The notes under the pieces are model-generated. The model was given only the letters and a program-made list of their open reading frames with translations, did no database searches and was not told where the DNA came from. The position numbers and the translations under genes were made by a program. A stretch of 64,000 nucleotides of DNA, from contig JAWQEG010001306.1 in NCBI GenBank assembly GCA_033782935.1, forward strand, positions 1,736,001-1,800,000. Reading direction: 5' to 3'. Shown here piece by piece: positions 49,356 to 60,741 of the stretch (positions are counted from its first letter, which is position 1; every line of letters begins with the position of its first letter). This DNA comes from Petrolisthes cinctipes. Taxonomy: Eukaryota > Arthropoda > Malacostraca > Decapoda > Porcellanidae.

Positions 49356-50918
49356 AACGTAAGCAGTGAATGATGTCCCATATTAGACTTCAAGAATTTC
49401 AGTATTCACTCACAAAATTTAATACAGTTATTAGATGGGTTTAATTGCATGTAAATATGTATTTTTAAAGGGGGTAATACACTTTTGGTGCATTGGAAAG
49501 CCTTGACTTCTCAAAAGTATGAAAGGAAACAGGACCAAAAGACCAAATATAATATTATTCTGTTGCTTGGAACAGTTTGGAGGAATCATTTGCTCCAGAA
49601 TTATTAACACGGTAATACCCCCTTAAGGCTGAGCAACAGTGTATAGAACTGTCCAATGGAATCTTAATTATCAATGAACTGTGCAATTTCGTATAGCCAA
49701 TACGAAAATACTGGTATAATTATTTATAAACAAAGTAAATGTATTCCATTTAGGTCCTTATTGCTTCATTACTAAGCTATTGAATAATTTAATGTAACCA
49801 ACAGCCCATGCAATCTTGACGTAATTTAATCTAGACTCGAAGAATTCTCCATCTAGGAAAGATATGGTTGAAATGTTATCAAGCTAACCCATACACAACA
49901 ACCATATAGCCCACTGAGAACACAAGAGGAAATTTCGTACTGCTCACAAAATGCTCCCCATTGGTCTGCCAATTTGTTGTGGTTGGGAAGCTTGCTTGCC
50001 CCTCTGACCCCACATGTCGCTGGCGAGGTCCCACCTGCTGGCTGTTATGTCAGGAGATCGGGATACCTAGCTGGGTCTCACTTGCTGGTTGAGTTGTGGG
50101 TGAGTGGCCAGACAAAGAAAAGCTCCAAACGTAGGTAACCCGTACTGATAATCGGCTCCACCCTCCAGAGAGGTCGCCTTGTGGCTGTCCTTAATTGGTT
50201 TGGTTGGGTGTCTGGGCTGGGAAGTGTAGGAGAAGTGGGTCTTAGCACTGGTGGGAGCAAACTTTTGAATAAAGGAGTGTCCTCTGGGCCACTCCCTGGG
50301 AACGATTTACCCCGCTACCATCGGCCAGCATGCACTGGGTCCCCGAACTGCCTAGTAGAAGTTTAGTCTTGGCTCCTGGTACCAGTTTCATTAATATGGG
50401 GAAAGTTACACATTCTTCGGGTCATCGTGGGGTCAGTGACAAGCAACACGAGACTTCAATAACCGGTCACAACATGAATGTCTGCCAGGTATATGAATGT
50501 TTGCCTGGTATATTTATTCAAGACAGATTTATGACTTATATTGTCATTAATCTAGATGAAGGAAGCTCCTTTTGGAAACATAATTGTTTCAAGGTATATA
50601 GCAGTTTGATAAGAGAATGTCGATGTGAACCTAAAGCCTCCCTACAAGAGGATGAATCTTTATTGTTGTAAGCCAGGACTGAAAATGAGAGGTCCTGAAT
50701 TTAATTGCTTACAAACGTTGCTGATTGTCCTGTGACGGTCAAGAGAGGAAGTTATATTCTCTAAAGCAAAGGCAATGGTATGATATCAGTTTGTTTTCCC
50801 TGGGATTACCTTTGCTGCTGCATTATCACACCCTGTGACTGTTAGGCAGGACTCACTACCTTCAGTAGTACCCTACAAGGATGATAGACTATAAAGGATA
50901 GTCCGCCAGACACTTGTT

Positions 50919-50948
50919 TTCCCACAATGCACCGCGGAAGTGACGTCA
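50919..50948 (+). promoter_or_regulatory. ZNF143/Staf-like, ETS and CRE motif cluster
   Basis: TTCCCACAATGCACCGCG (50919-50936) fits the Staf/ZNF143 core YCCCRNMATGCMYYGCG. It overlaps an ETS core CGGAAGT (50935-50941) and abuts a perfect palindromic CRE TGACGTCA (50941-50948). The three sit 87 bp upstream of the THAP-domain ATG on the same strand, with no TATA box between. Such compact clusters are typical of broadly expressed TATA-less promoters. It is the only GC-rich regulatory-looking segment in this area. Motif matching is by eye. Confidence 0.6.
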
Positions 50949-51034
50949 CACTTGTAAATAAACCTTGCCTGGTGCTCAGAGAGTCTATACTCCAACTTAA
51001 AGTGTACGTGAAGCGTGAATGTCTGAGCCATATT

Positions 51035-51298
51035 ATGGGTGTATGTGCAGTGTACAATTGCAATAATGGCAGTAGACATGCCAAAAGAGACAGGGTGAAG
51101 CTGTTTCGGTTCCTAAGAGACCAAGAGAAAGCTAAAAAATGGGTATGGGCGTGCAAACATGAGGACAAATTTAATGTTGAATTGGCTCGAATGTGCTCTC
51201 TACACTTTATGACAAGGATCTCCAAAGAAGATCAGAATATTGCAACCTTGAGCTGAATCGACTCTGCACCTTCCAAATTCTAATCGAGAACCAGGTAC
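51035..51298 (+). pseudogene. THAP-domain first exon, probably broken
   Basis: From ATG 51035 the frame encodes a nearly complete THAP zinc domain: C4-x4-C9, W36, and C54-x2-H57 followed by F58. The DNA-binding THAP fold is used by host regulators and by P-element- and Kolobok-type transposases. The usual Pro of the FP motif is Leu27. Directly after F58 the frame runs to a TGA, whereas the neighbouring frame reads on (YDKDLQRRSEY..) to a good donor-like AACCAG|GTACTG at 51294-51295. This suggests a single-base deletion in an exon, or an unusual exon boundary. A longer frame upstream (from 50927) is not THAP. No later exon is recognised; the next element starts at 51505. About 200 bp in between show nothing, apart from a short TTAGG-like doublet near 51426. 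Confidence 0.68.
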
Positions 51299-51504
51299 TG
51301 TATGTTGAGATCTATCAAAAGCCTAACTTACTGATATTTGTATCATTACACCCTCAGCTATTCGCTTATACTGTACATATTTTTAACTTTACCTCATCTT
51401 ATGATACTCTACTGTACAGTATGTAGGTTAGGTTAGGCCAGACCAAGTCTACCTAATTCTGTTAGATATGTAGCCCAATACTGACTGCATCCTCTACTAG
51501 TGAT

Positions 51505-52781
51505 AACTTAAAGAAAAGAAGAGAGTTTATAGGGAGAAGTCAAGACAGGCTAAGAGGGCGGTAGCAGAAGTAAAAGAAGCAGTTTGGCAAGAATGGAATA
51601 GGAATATTGATAGTGCAGAAGGTAGGAAGAAAATGTTCAAAGTAGCAAAGCAAATGAGGAAGGAAAGAAAGGATGTGGTTAGAGCCATATATGTTAAAGA
51701 TGAAAACGCAAGCATTTTGGGGAAGGAGCAAATGGTGAAGGAGATATAATGATGGCGTCTGGACACATTAGGATCAGAGGGGTGACAAAAGTGTTCAAAC
51801 AGGTACAGGAAGAGGAGGAGATGCCAGAGGAATGGGGTGAGTGTATCACAATCCCTTTTTATAAAGGGAAAGGAGCTGCTTTGTCTTGAAGAAAATACAG
51901 GGGAGTGAGGCTACTGGAACATGGGACGAAGCTATGGGAGAAGGTGCTGGAGCAAAGATTGAGGAAGTTAGTTAGGATGATGAGCGCCAGTTTGGTTTTC
52001 AAAAGGGAAAGTCAAAGATAGATGCAGTATTTATAATGAGGCAATTACAGGAGAAGAATGCAGAGAAGAACAAAATGCTGTATCATGTTTTTGTAGATCT
52101 GGAGAAGGCATTTGACAGAGTTCCAAGAGTGGTAATCAGATGGGCTTTAAGGAGACAAAAAGTTCCAGAGAGGCTGATAAATTTGTTGATGGCTTTATAT
52201 GTGAACACCAGATCAAGAGTTAAGACTGGAGTAGGAACATCAGATGAATTTGAGATAAAGGTAGGAGTTCATCAGGGATTAGCACTGAGTCCTTTGCTCT
52301 TTATTGTGGTAATAGAAGAGGTGACAATGGAGAGGACAGAAGGGGGGTTGTGGGAGTTGCTATATGCTGTTGATCTGGTATTAAAAGCAAGGAATGAAGA
52401 AGTGGTTGATAGGTTCAAAAAATGGAAAAGTGGAATTGAAAGGAGAGGCTTGAAGATAAATATGGGGAAGACCCAAGTGTTGGTTACAGGAAAGGAACCT
52501 ATTGAGAGGCAAGACAGAGGAAGATTTCCACGTAACTGTTGTGGCAGAGGGATGGGTGTTAACTCAATTTTTTGTAGTGGTTGTAACAAGTGGTGTCACT
52601 TGAGGCGTTCTTGGTTGAGGAATGTGAATCAGGCAGGAGAAAAATACAGGTGTCCAGAATGTGAAAGAGGTGGGAGAGAGCAGAGGGTGGGGAGAGTGAT
52701 TCTGGAGGGGGATGGAGAAAGTTTACAGATTGTTGATCAGTTTTGTTACCTAGGGGAGATGCTATCTTGCGAGTCTGTGTA
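51505..52781 (+). mobile_element. LINE D fragment (RT and C-terminal zinc motif)
   Basis: 5'-truncated, frameshifted LINE piece. From about 51509 to 51749 it codes the lysine- and glutamate-rich connector upstream of RT (EAVWQEWNRNIDSAEGRKKMF). It then becomes irregular, and from 51978 RT is open. It stops where the errantivirus-like leader begins (about 52782), so its 3' end is also missing. The family resembles RT proteins common in arthropods and nematodes with a PHD-like Cys/His tail; the clade (RTE-like or other) is not settled. Confidence 0.75.
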
Positions 52782-52815
52782 TATACATGAAGACATACGC
52801 ATATTAGTACTCTAA
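51978..52815 (+). pseudogene. LINE D reverse transcriptase, catalytic box mutated
   Basis: Open from 51978 (ATG at 52036) to 52815. Motifs: FGFQKGKSKIDAVFIMRQLQEK, VFVDLEKAFDRVPR (first catalytic Asp), VGVHQGLALSPLLF, then LLYAVDLVL at 52363-52374 where LLYADDLVL is expected, so one catalytic Asp is Val. The thumb is followed by a Cys/His cluster (NCCGRGMGVNSIFCSGCNKWCH, then CPEC), in which the expected HxRCSG reads HLRRSW and lacks a zinc-binding Cys. The last ~11 codons come from the adjoining repeat. Inactive. Confidence 0.8.
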
Positions 52816-53514
52816 ATTATGAATACATAGAATTTGTAATGAGGAGATATTTGGTAATACGTTTATATATTTATATATCCTAATGTGATGATGTTAGGAT
52901 GTGTATGTATTTGTAAATATATGTACCTAAGCTACTGACCATGGATAGTTGAGTAGGCTTTGATTATTAGTTGGATAGTGTTCCAGTAGTCTTGTGACGT
53001 CGTACCAATTACCAAGCCAACGTCCTTTCCTGGATGTTAGCACTGTCAACTGAAGAATGTTGATATGTTGATTGAAGCACTGTAGCTGTGAAGTTATTTG
53101 AGCTGCTAATATAGTCTCTCACTGTAGTTGAAGTTGAAGTATTCACCTCACTAGGCTATACTGTAGTGTAAGTATAGTAGTAGTGGTAGTATTGCTAGTG
53201 TGGTAGTGATGGTAGTACTAGTAGTAGGTGAGGGTAGTGTGGTGAGTGGTAGGGATGGGTGACGCAACCAGTGTGTGGTAGGATGCGCGGGACTGTAGTC
53301 AAGCAAGGCCAGCGCCTGTGTTGGCTTGTGTTTGCTGACTCCACTGTCCTTCACTTAACCACTTACTTCTATCACTCCTTCCTTCATTTTTTCACTTCTC
53401 CTTTCTTCTCTTTTTACTTTTGTGTCTTTTCTTAGTTTATCACTTGCTATTAATTGTTTTGTGTCTCTCCTTTTTCCACCATATATGTTCGTATCACCAC
53501 CGTTGGTCACCAAA
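52782..53514 (-). mobile_element. Leader fragment of a second errantivirus-like element
   Basis: Segments such as GAATACATAGAAT, TATCCTAATGTGATGATG and CTACTGACCATGGAT occur in the same order as in 38394-38650. In element orientation the PBS TTTGGTGACCAACGG follows the LTR end at 53514/53515. The body (gag onward) is missing; the left edge is joined to LINE D. No gene. Confidence 0.75.
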
Positions 53515-54008
53515 TGTGTGCTAGTGCGAACGGTCATTTACACAAGTCTGTAGTTTTTGTCGTGGCTGGCTGTTGTCTCTTCAGAGTATATTTTTAGAAT
53601 AGGTTATGTGATTATTAAGGTATGGAGAGTTAGCACACCTTGTCTTTGTTTAACAAGATTTTATTAATAACCCAAGTGGTAGTACAGATTCACAAAAGGG
53701 TTAAGTTAGACTTAGGAGCTAACTTAAAAAGAGAGAGATGGCTATGAGACCCCATGTGTAGCGATCGGGTATCTCTAGCATACTACCGTATAGGAGCACA
53801 CTTAGGAGCTCTCTGTGTTGTACCTCGTGACTTGTAACGTCACTTATTGCTGAGGAAGCTTGGCTCCCATGATCAGATCTAGTCCTGTCTTGGACCCGTT
53901 AATGTCTAGTCAGCTAGTTTGAGTGATCATGTGAGGTACATGGTGTATGACTCACTACCTATGTAGGTATATTATTATATGTAATTATATGTAGTTTTAA
54001 CCGGTTCA
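53515..54008 (-). repeat. 5' LTR of the second errantivirus-like element
   Basis: About 494 bp, from TGTGTGCTAG next to the PBS to CCGGTTCA at 54008. It shares blocks with the LTR at 28171-28698 (GTAGTTTTTGT, the TTAGACTT..TAGCTAACTT block, ATGTAG..TTTAACCGG) but is diverged. It is a different subfamily or an older copy. Its right end abuts the plus-strand gypsy element. Confidence 0.68.
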
Positions 54009-54177
54009 TTCCTTTAAAGCTCTCTAAACTTACAAGTAACAGAGAATTATAATAGACTGCCAATGAATTAAGGAGTTATAAACACACTTAAGAGAGGTAA
54101 CTCGCAAGACTATAGTAGCTGCCGGTACATTGATGACCCCCGGAGTGTAACTTAAGCTGAACCAAAGCTTTTACAAA

Positions 54178-54810
54178 ATGACTTCGCCCACCGAGTCAGA
54201 CAACCACCCAGCCGCAGCTGCCCATCTCTAGCTATCAACATTCTCCACAATCGAGATGCCAACTTGGTTCAGATGTGCAGAAGTACAATTCCGGCTTAAA
54301 AAAGTAAACCATTCCTCCACAAAAGCTGACCACGTCTTAGCAGCCTTTCCCGATGATCTGTTCCCTCGCATAGCAGAGTGGCTGGAGACAAAGGGCGATG
54401 CAGCAGTACAATACGAAGATCTGAGGACCTATCTCCTGCAGCGGTTTACACCTTCGCTGGCACTGCGAACTACACAACTCCTCCAGCTGTCAAGACAACC
54501 ACTTGGCGACCAGAAACCTTCTGATGCCTTACTGGAAATGAAGACATTAGCGAGACTTCCTCCAGCACCCAAAGGGAAGCCATACAAAGTAGACCTACTG
54601 CGAGCACTACGGCTCCTTCACCTACCAGAACCCATTCATGCAGCTATTCCCAACGCAGAAGAAATCAGTGAGGACGACCTTCAATTACAAGAGGACAAAT
54701 TAGTGGACGTCCATGCAGCATCAGCTCGCCACATCCCTCCACGGTGCCAGAATCATCTCCAAGCTGGACCTCCTCAAAGACTACTACCAGGTCCCTATGC
54801 ACCCAGATAA
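54178..54810 (+). pseudogene. gag: Gag of degenerate gypsy element
   Basis: In-frame from ATG 54178 with one TAG at 54229-54231, then open to 54810. The segment WFRCAEVQFRLKKV..STKADHVLAAFPDDL and the downstream helices (YLLQRFTPSLALRTTQLLQL) match the capsid region of a gypsy Gag family widespread in arthropods. The C-terminal ~40 codons are RT sequence read in a different frame, because a deletion fused gag to RT near 54710. Confidence 0.75.
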
Positions 54811-55851
54811 CATCCCCAAGACAGCTATCACCACACCATTTGGCACATTCACCTTCAACTATAGTTGTTTTGGACTACAAAACTCCAGTGCCTCCTTTCA
54901 GCGGATGATGGATGGTATCCTCGGCGATAATCCCTTCTGTGCTTGTTACATCTATGACATCCTCATTTCTCCACATCAAAGGAAGAACACGTACAGCACC
55001 TAGCTCAAGTATTAGAGCGCCTGCAGCAAAACGGCTTGGTGGTGTGATACGACAAGTGCGTATTCGGCGCCAGATAAGTGGATTTTCTGGGATACCACCT
55101 CTCGCCCGCCGGAGTTGCACCTCTTCAAGACAAAGTAGCCTCCATCCAACGATTCCCTACTCTCCCTACAGCCAAGAATTCGTTGGAATGGTTAACAACC
55201 ATCATCTGTTCCTGCCCAAGATTGCATCCACCATGGCGCCACTATACTCTGTACTAGCAGGCAAACCCAATCACCTGACATGGGGCCCTCCTCAAGAGGA
55301 TGCTTTCCAAAAAGCCTCTCATCGTCACCACAGATGCCAGCCACATCGCCATCGGAGTTGTTTTGGAGCAAGTGATACACGGACAGCCTCGCCCCTTGAG
55401 TTTTTCTAGCTGCAAGCTCATTAAAGCTGAAAAGAACTACTCCACCTTCGACAGAGAAATCCTTGTCATCCACCAACCCATCCGCCACTTCAGTCACTTT
55501 TTGGAAGGCCCAACATTCACCGTGCAGACAGATCACATGCCTTTAGTCTCCGCCCTTACAAGACAAAGAGACGCTTGGTGCCCTCGACAACGCCGACACC
55601 TCTCAGCAATCGCCGAGTTCAACTGTACCCTCATCCACCTGCTCGGCAGGAAGGATCCTGTAGCCGACACACTCACCAGAATCGAGATTGATGCAGTTCA
55701 GCTAGGACTTGACTACAACCACCTCGCCAAGGAACAACAACAGGACCCTAAAACTACAGCATTAAGGACAGCAATCATGGCCTTACATTGGAAGGATGTT
55801 CCTCTGGGTGATTCAAACATCTCCATTCTCTGTGACGTGAGCACTGGATGA
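54740..55851 (+). pseudogene. pol: RT and RNase H remnants of degenerate gypsy element
   Basis: RT starts mid-domain (RIISKLDLLKDYYQVPMH), continues through FGTFTFNYSCFGLQNSSASFQRMMD and reaches the catalytic box, which reads YIYDIL instead of YxDDIL (54952-54963). Frameshifts follow near 54990. The connection and RNase H domains resume (TTDASHIAIGVVLEQ, HMPLVSALT) from 55300 and run to a stop at 55851 in the integrase zinc region. Both the RT active site and the frame are lost. Confidence 0.78.
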
Positions 55852-56778
55852 CCACACCCTTGGATACCTTCATTCCTACGTTGCCATGTTTTTAATTTGG
55901 TCCACGGCCTTTCACATCCCTCATGCCGAGCAACCACACGACTACTGACACAGAGGTTCGTCTGGCATAAGATCTCCCGCGACACAGGAAACTGGGTGCG
56001 ATCCTGCCTGCCCTGCCAAAAATCCAAAGTTCATTGTCACACAGAAACTGGCCCAGGAGCCTTCCACCAACCACAGAGGCGTTTCGCACATATTCACGTG
56101 GACGTGACATAGTTACCTGTTCACCAATATCGATCATTCCACCAGATGGCCAGAAGCCATCCCCATGGCCAACGCAACGTCCACTTAATGCGTGGCACAA
56201 CTTTCACATCGCAGTTAGGGACCTCCTTGGGACAGCTAATGGGCACCACAGTCCATCACACTACAGCCTACAATCCAGAAGCAAATGGCATGGTGGAATG
56301 ACTCCATAGAACTTTGAAAGCCGTCCTGATGTCATGATGCAACAGCTCCACATGGTCATCGCAACTACCCTGGGCACTCCTCGGCCTACGAACCACTCCA
56401 AAAGGTCTTGACTCCTCTCCAGCTGAAATGGTTTTTGGTGAACCTCTCATCGTCCCAAGCGAATTCTTCCCTGACGCATCATCAAGCAACGTTATTAACC
56501 ACCTTAGGAACATCGTCAGAAAGTTGGCACCCTGCAAGCAAATGTACAAGTCACCAGAATATCGTTGCATCCCCCGAGACCTTAATTCAACAAAACATGT
56601 CTTTCTTCGCACCGATGCCCAAACACCACCCCTCACGCCGCCTTACTCCAGCCCCTACGAAGTCATCGAAAGAAGAAAGAAGGCATTCTTTATGCGAATT
56701 TTTTTAAAAGGCTCCAATAATTGGGTCTCCATCGACAGACTCAAGCCAGCCTATTTGCAAGAGGAAGTCTCTCCATAG
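55852..56778 (+). pseudogene. pol: Integrase remnants of degenerate gypsy element
   Basis: The zinc domain (LVHGLSHPSCRATTRLL to SCLPCQKSK) is at 55897-56030 and the first core Asp (HIHVDV) near 56100. Several frameshifts follow through the core (MANATSTxxRGTTFTSQL-like pieces near 56170-56250; AYNPEANGMVE then a stop near 56300). The C-terminal part is open at 56428-56778 (PYSSPYEVIERRKKAFFMRI). Part of it (56345-56455) recurs at 61848-61958. Confidence 0.72.
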
Positions 56779-56826
56779 CAGGTCGTCCCCTCTCACACAC
56801 ATCAGGACATTCTGAGGAGGGAGTAT

Positions 56827-56941
56827 TGTGGCAGCTAGAATCATATATCCGCCACAAGCATCAGCCCTCATGCTGGTTGGTCATAATGTGGGACTCGTGA
56901 GCCAGCACCACTTTACCATGCATAAAGAATCAAGAGACCTG
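56827..56941 (+). repeat. Truncated 3' LTR of degenerate gypsy element
   Basis: Starts TGTGGCAGCTAGAATC directly after the purine tract and is cut after 115 bp at GAGACCTG, where LINE B sequence begins. There is no matching complete LTR in the window. Confidence 0.6.
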
Positions 56942-58863
56942 GAGCCAACTCCAGCATTAGACTTTGACCCATCAGTGTACACAGGGAGGGATTCCCTGTG
57001 AGTGAAGGCATGTTCTAAAAAGAGGGAACGAGCCACTGGAGGAGGAAGAAATTCCTTCTTGTCTGTAAAGCAGGTGCAGGGGAAAACTTCTGAAAGAAGC
57101 CATGGAGCCACCCTGGGGACCCTCACAGGACAAATCTGGTAGTCATCTATGCCCATCTCCTCCATAGCCTTCCTGACCCGGAAGCCAAAGGGCCATGGTG
57201 CACGAGAATGTAAAAGGTAGTACTGAGACATGATATCAGATGACACCGCCAAGCAAGGTAGGGAGTCAGGAAGTCGATGTAATCGATGCCAACAACGAAC
57301 CATCAAGGACTGACGACGGAGATCAAGAGGTGGCTCATTAGCGTCCACCAGGAGACTGGGGATTGGGGACGGCCTAAAGGCTCCGGTCGCCAGACGTACT
57401 CCAGCATGATGAACAGGGTTTAAAACTCTGAGACGGGCATCGGTGGCAGAAGAGTACACCTCACACCCATAGTCGAGTTTTGACCTAATAAGAACATGGT
57501 ATAGGCGGAGGAGGGTGGCCCGATCAGCCCCCCAGGATGTATGGCTCAGGACCCTCAACAGGTTAAGAGCCTTGAGGCAAGAGACCTTAAGTGTATGTAA
57601 GTGGGGAACCCAAGTCAAACGTTTGTCAAAAAGGAGACCCAAAAAGCGAGTCTCCTCGACACATCGTATCCGATGACCATACATGAATAAGTCCGGATCC
57701 GGGTGGATTCCTCGGATGCGGCAGAAGTGCATAGCAACTGTCTTGGAAGGAGAAAATCGAAACCCATGAGAATCAGTCCAACGTGACACCCTGTCAAGGG
57801 CAAGCTGCATGCGCCGCTCCGCCACTGACATACGGGAAGCAGCAAACCAGACTGCTAGGTCGTCAACGTACCTCGAGTTAGCTATACCGTCTGGAAGGGA
57901 TGAGGCAATAGCATTAATTGCTACTGCAAACAATGTGACACTGAGGACGCTTCCCTGGGGGACGCCCTCCTCCTGTGCAACAGATGCTGAGTAGGTTGTA
58001 CCAACCCTCACAGAAAAACTGCGACCACTGAGAAACTCCTTCAGAAAGCGTGGAAGGCGACCCCGCAGGCCATATAAATGGAGTTGCTGCAGGATGCCAT
58101 ATTGCTATGTAGTGTCATAGGCTTTCTCTAAATCAAAGAATACACATACAAGGTGTTGATGTCGTGCAAAAGCCCGTTCCAAGAAGTATACCAGTCTGAC
58201 ATTCACCATCTTTTCAAATAGTTTACAGAGACAGGAGGTCAAGGCAATTGGTCGATAATTGAGGGCAACACCAGAGTCCTTGCCCGGCTTGAGAAAAGGA
58301 AGGATGGTAGCAACCCTCCACCCAGAAGGGAAGACACCCTCCAGCCAGATTCTGTTATATACAGCTAAAAGAATTGAGATCGCTTCCTCACCCAAGTGTC
58401 GTAACATTGCATATGGGATGTTGTCTGGCCCAGGAGAAGTGTCGCCGCAGAGAGAGAGAGCAGAATGCAGGTCTCTCAGGGTGAATATATGGTTATAACT
58501 TTCATTCTCGTTCCCTGTGAAATCCAGGACTGTACGCTCCTTGGCTCTTAACTCATGCCTGACAGCCAGAGGTCGAGAGTCACGGCTGGAGACCTTTGCA
58601 AAAGCCTCCGCCATAGTATTGGCCACTGTCAAACCATCCATGATCTTAATTCCATTGACCTTAAGTACAGGTGGAGAACTAGGAGAAAACTTCCCCGCCA
58701 TCTTACGGACTCTCCTGAACACTTGGGTGAGTGGAGTTTTAGTATTAATTGAAGACACATAGGCCTTCCAAGATGCACGTCGGGCCTCTTTTATAACTCG
58801 TCTAGCCCGAGCCCTTGCCCGTCGGAAGTCCTCTAAAAGAGTTGGGTCCCCACGATTGCGACG
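56942..58863 (-). pseudogene. LINE B RT and partial RNase H
   Basis: RT from RRNRGDPTLLEDF (58863) to the first RNase H strand (YTDGSKSNAGVG, about 56970). The frame is interrupted by TAG at 58107-58105 (Trp in LINE A). A 30-codon in-frame deletion removes the segment between VYFLER and AFARHQH, including the conserved SGFR motif. YVDD is intact at 57859-57870 with the normal 33-residue segment that LINE A lacks. The RNase H domain stops after about 12 residues at the junction with the LTR. Confidence 0.87.
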
Positions 58864-58867
58864 AGCG

Positions 58868-60741
58868 AACCCGAGGAGTAGTACTTGGGGCAGTAATTGG
58901 GACCCGTAGACGAGTCCCTGAAGCATCTGATATGTTAGAAGAAGATGAAGGTATATGAGATGGGATATTCTTTGAAACAATTACATTGGTTCTGTCCTGT
59001 ACAGCAGTGGTATCACTGACACAGGCAGATACATCAACATCCATAATATAGGTGGTAGAATCACTCCGCTGCTCAAGCGGAAGAGAAAGTGAATCTTTTG
59101 AAGTCACAACATCCGTGGCATCCACATTAACTTCACGCCCCTCTGATGATCCCGAAGGAAGCTTGCGAGGAAGAACTTCTGTTGAATCAAGAGATTCATC
59201 AGAGCCACGAGAACGCTTCTGGTGAAATTGAGAGGAAACTATGGATGAATCCACAGAGATGGTTGCCTCACAAGGTGGAACATCCATAGAGTCAAGTGCC
59301 TCAGAGGAACCACGAAGGCGTCTCTGTGGCAGTTTAGGTGACTTAAGTTTCCTTTTGGGAGAGCGTGTGGCAGCGTGAACCTCTACCACATGGACACCTT
59401 TAGCTAAAGTCTGAGAATTGTCATCAGTTGAAGGGTCACCAGAATGAGTGTCTGATAAAGTTTCCAAGACAGAGAAACTATTATGTAGAGTAACCTTAGA
59501 AACGTTCTCACTAGAGCAAAAAGCAGCTGCCTCTTGAGAGGGTTGAGAGGGTGCTGCAACCATTTTAGGGCGAAGGGAGGACGCGTATTTCTTCACACCA
59601 CCATCCTTCTGTCGCCTGAAGTTGAGTTGCCGTCTGGCACTACCTATGCTAATGAATTGAGTATTAGACAAGTGGAGGATATCCTGCTCAAGTAGGTACA
59701 TCTTACATTGGCGAGAACGCAAGGGGTGAGAATCTCTGCAGTAAAAGCAGTAACTCTCTGACCGACACTCAGAAGTAAGATGTGAGTCAAGAGCAGAACA
59801 ATTACCACACCGGGAACGGTTGTTGCAGTTCCTTTTCCCATGACCAAACTCATAACAACAGAAACACTGTAGGGGTTAATGTTAATGCGATCTGGGATAT
59901 GCGAGCCATAGAAAGTGAGGATGATCATATTTTTACTGCCTTTCATCTTCGTTACTCGTTGGACACTGTCTGGGCACATAGCGAGAATGTCCTCTTCAGA
60001 GAATTCATACAGGTCCTCATTATATATACGCCCCTTGCAATAATTAAATGTTCGATGTGGTTTAATAGATTCAAACATGCTATCAGAAGGACAGGGGAGA
60101 TTGAGAAGCATCATGGCCTGTGTAAGATCTTTGGCTCTGATTAAAACTCCCTTACCATATTTCTTTATGTGGCCCATTGGTAATAATCCAATTTCTTTCT
60201 CAAGATACCGGGAAGCATGGATAATGTTACCACGTCCCTCCCTGTAGTAAGCCACAAACCAAAAGGGTGTAGGAACCCGACGTTCCTTTGGGACATGCTC
60301 TACAGAGTCATCAAATATATTAGGGCAGTAATCATTGTCACTGTCAACTACATTGATGGACCGCATCATCTGAGTTTTACAATGAGTATCCCCCACCATC
60401 AGAGAATCTTTTGCCTCAAATGCTGCTTTGGCAGCAGCATTTGTATTGAAAGTAATATAGCACCGATTAGACCTACAATCACTGTCATATGTGATTCGGA
60501 TTCGAAGGACTACTCCAAAGCACTTAAAAATGGAGTGGATAGCGCCATAGGAAAAGGATGCGAGTACATTCGTTAACATTAACGTGTCCAGATCGCTAAC
60601 AGGGTTCTTCGACACAACACCCGACCTGCTAGGTCTACTCTTATTTGCAGCTTTCTGCATATTACCACGACCAGAGAGTGACGTCTCAAGGGTCTGGTCA
60701 ACCACCGCTCGAGGAAGAGATTGAGGCTTTTCTGTATCCAT
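58868..60741 (-). pseudogene. LINE B ORF1 (frameshifted)
   Basis: From ATG 60741 the frame is open through the RRM-like half and carries Cys where LINE A has its stop. A 38-bp deletion between GGGG repeats near 59876 shifts the frame just before the zinc knuckles. The rest (to 58868) is readable in another frame, including the Ser/Thr-rich tail. It ends at the fusion with RT sequence, which is not in frame. Confidence 0.83.

Larger units (their letters stand above)
48936..50472 (+). repeat. Left arm of ~1.5-kb inverted repeat
   Basis: The reverse complement of this arm aligns with 62528-64000 in the same order: the CTTTGGTGTATTAGAGC end, a (TAA)n tract, an AC/GT tract followed by GTTACAAC, the CTAAATGG/AATAAGGACC block, the 5'-UTR-like module (50000-50390) and the GTGACAAGCAACACGAGACT end. 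By eye similarity is about 80 percent with many small gaps. Inside the arm, sequence around 48951 recurs diverged near 49486 (about 535 bp apart). No ORF is credible. Between 48745 and 48936 only LINE C 5' flank is seen. Confidence 0.8.
54009..56941 (+). mobile_element. Degenerate, internally deleted Ty3/gypsy element
   Basis: Plus-strand remains: a possible LTR end (54009-54129, ending GGTACA), PBS-like TTGATGACCCCCGGAGTG (54130-54147), gag, a direct fusion into RT, RNase H, integrase pieces, a purine tract GAGGAGGGAG (56814-56823), and the start of a 3' LTR (TGTGGCAGC, 56827) cut at 56941 by LINE B. Nucleocapsid, protease and RT fingers are missing. Base composition is richer in C than the surrounding repeats. 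Inactive. Confidence 0.78.

Noticed and set aside
51424..51440. TAGGTTAGGTTAGG, arthropod-type telomere repeat
   Set aside because: Only about three partial units; too short for an interstitial telomere, though compatible with arthropod DNA.
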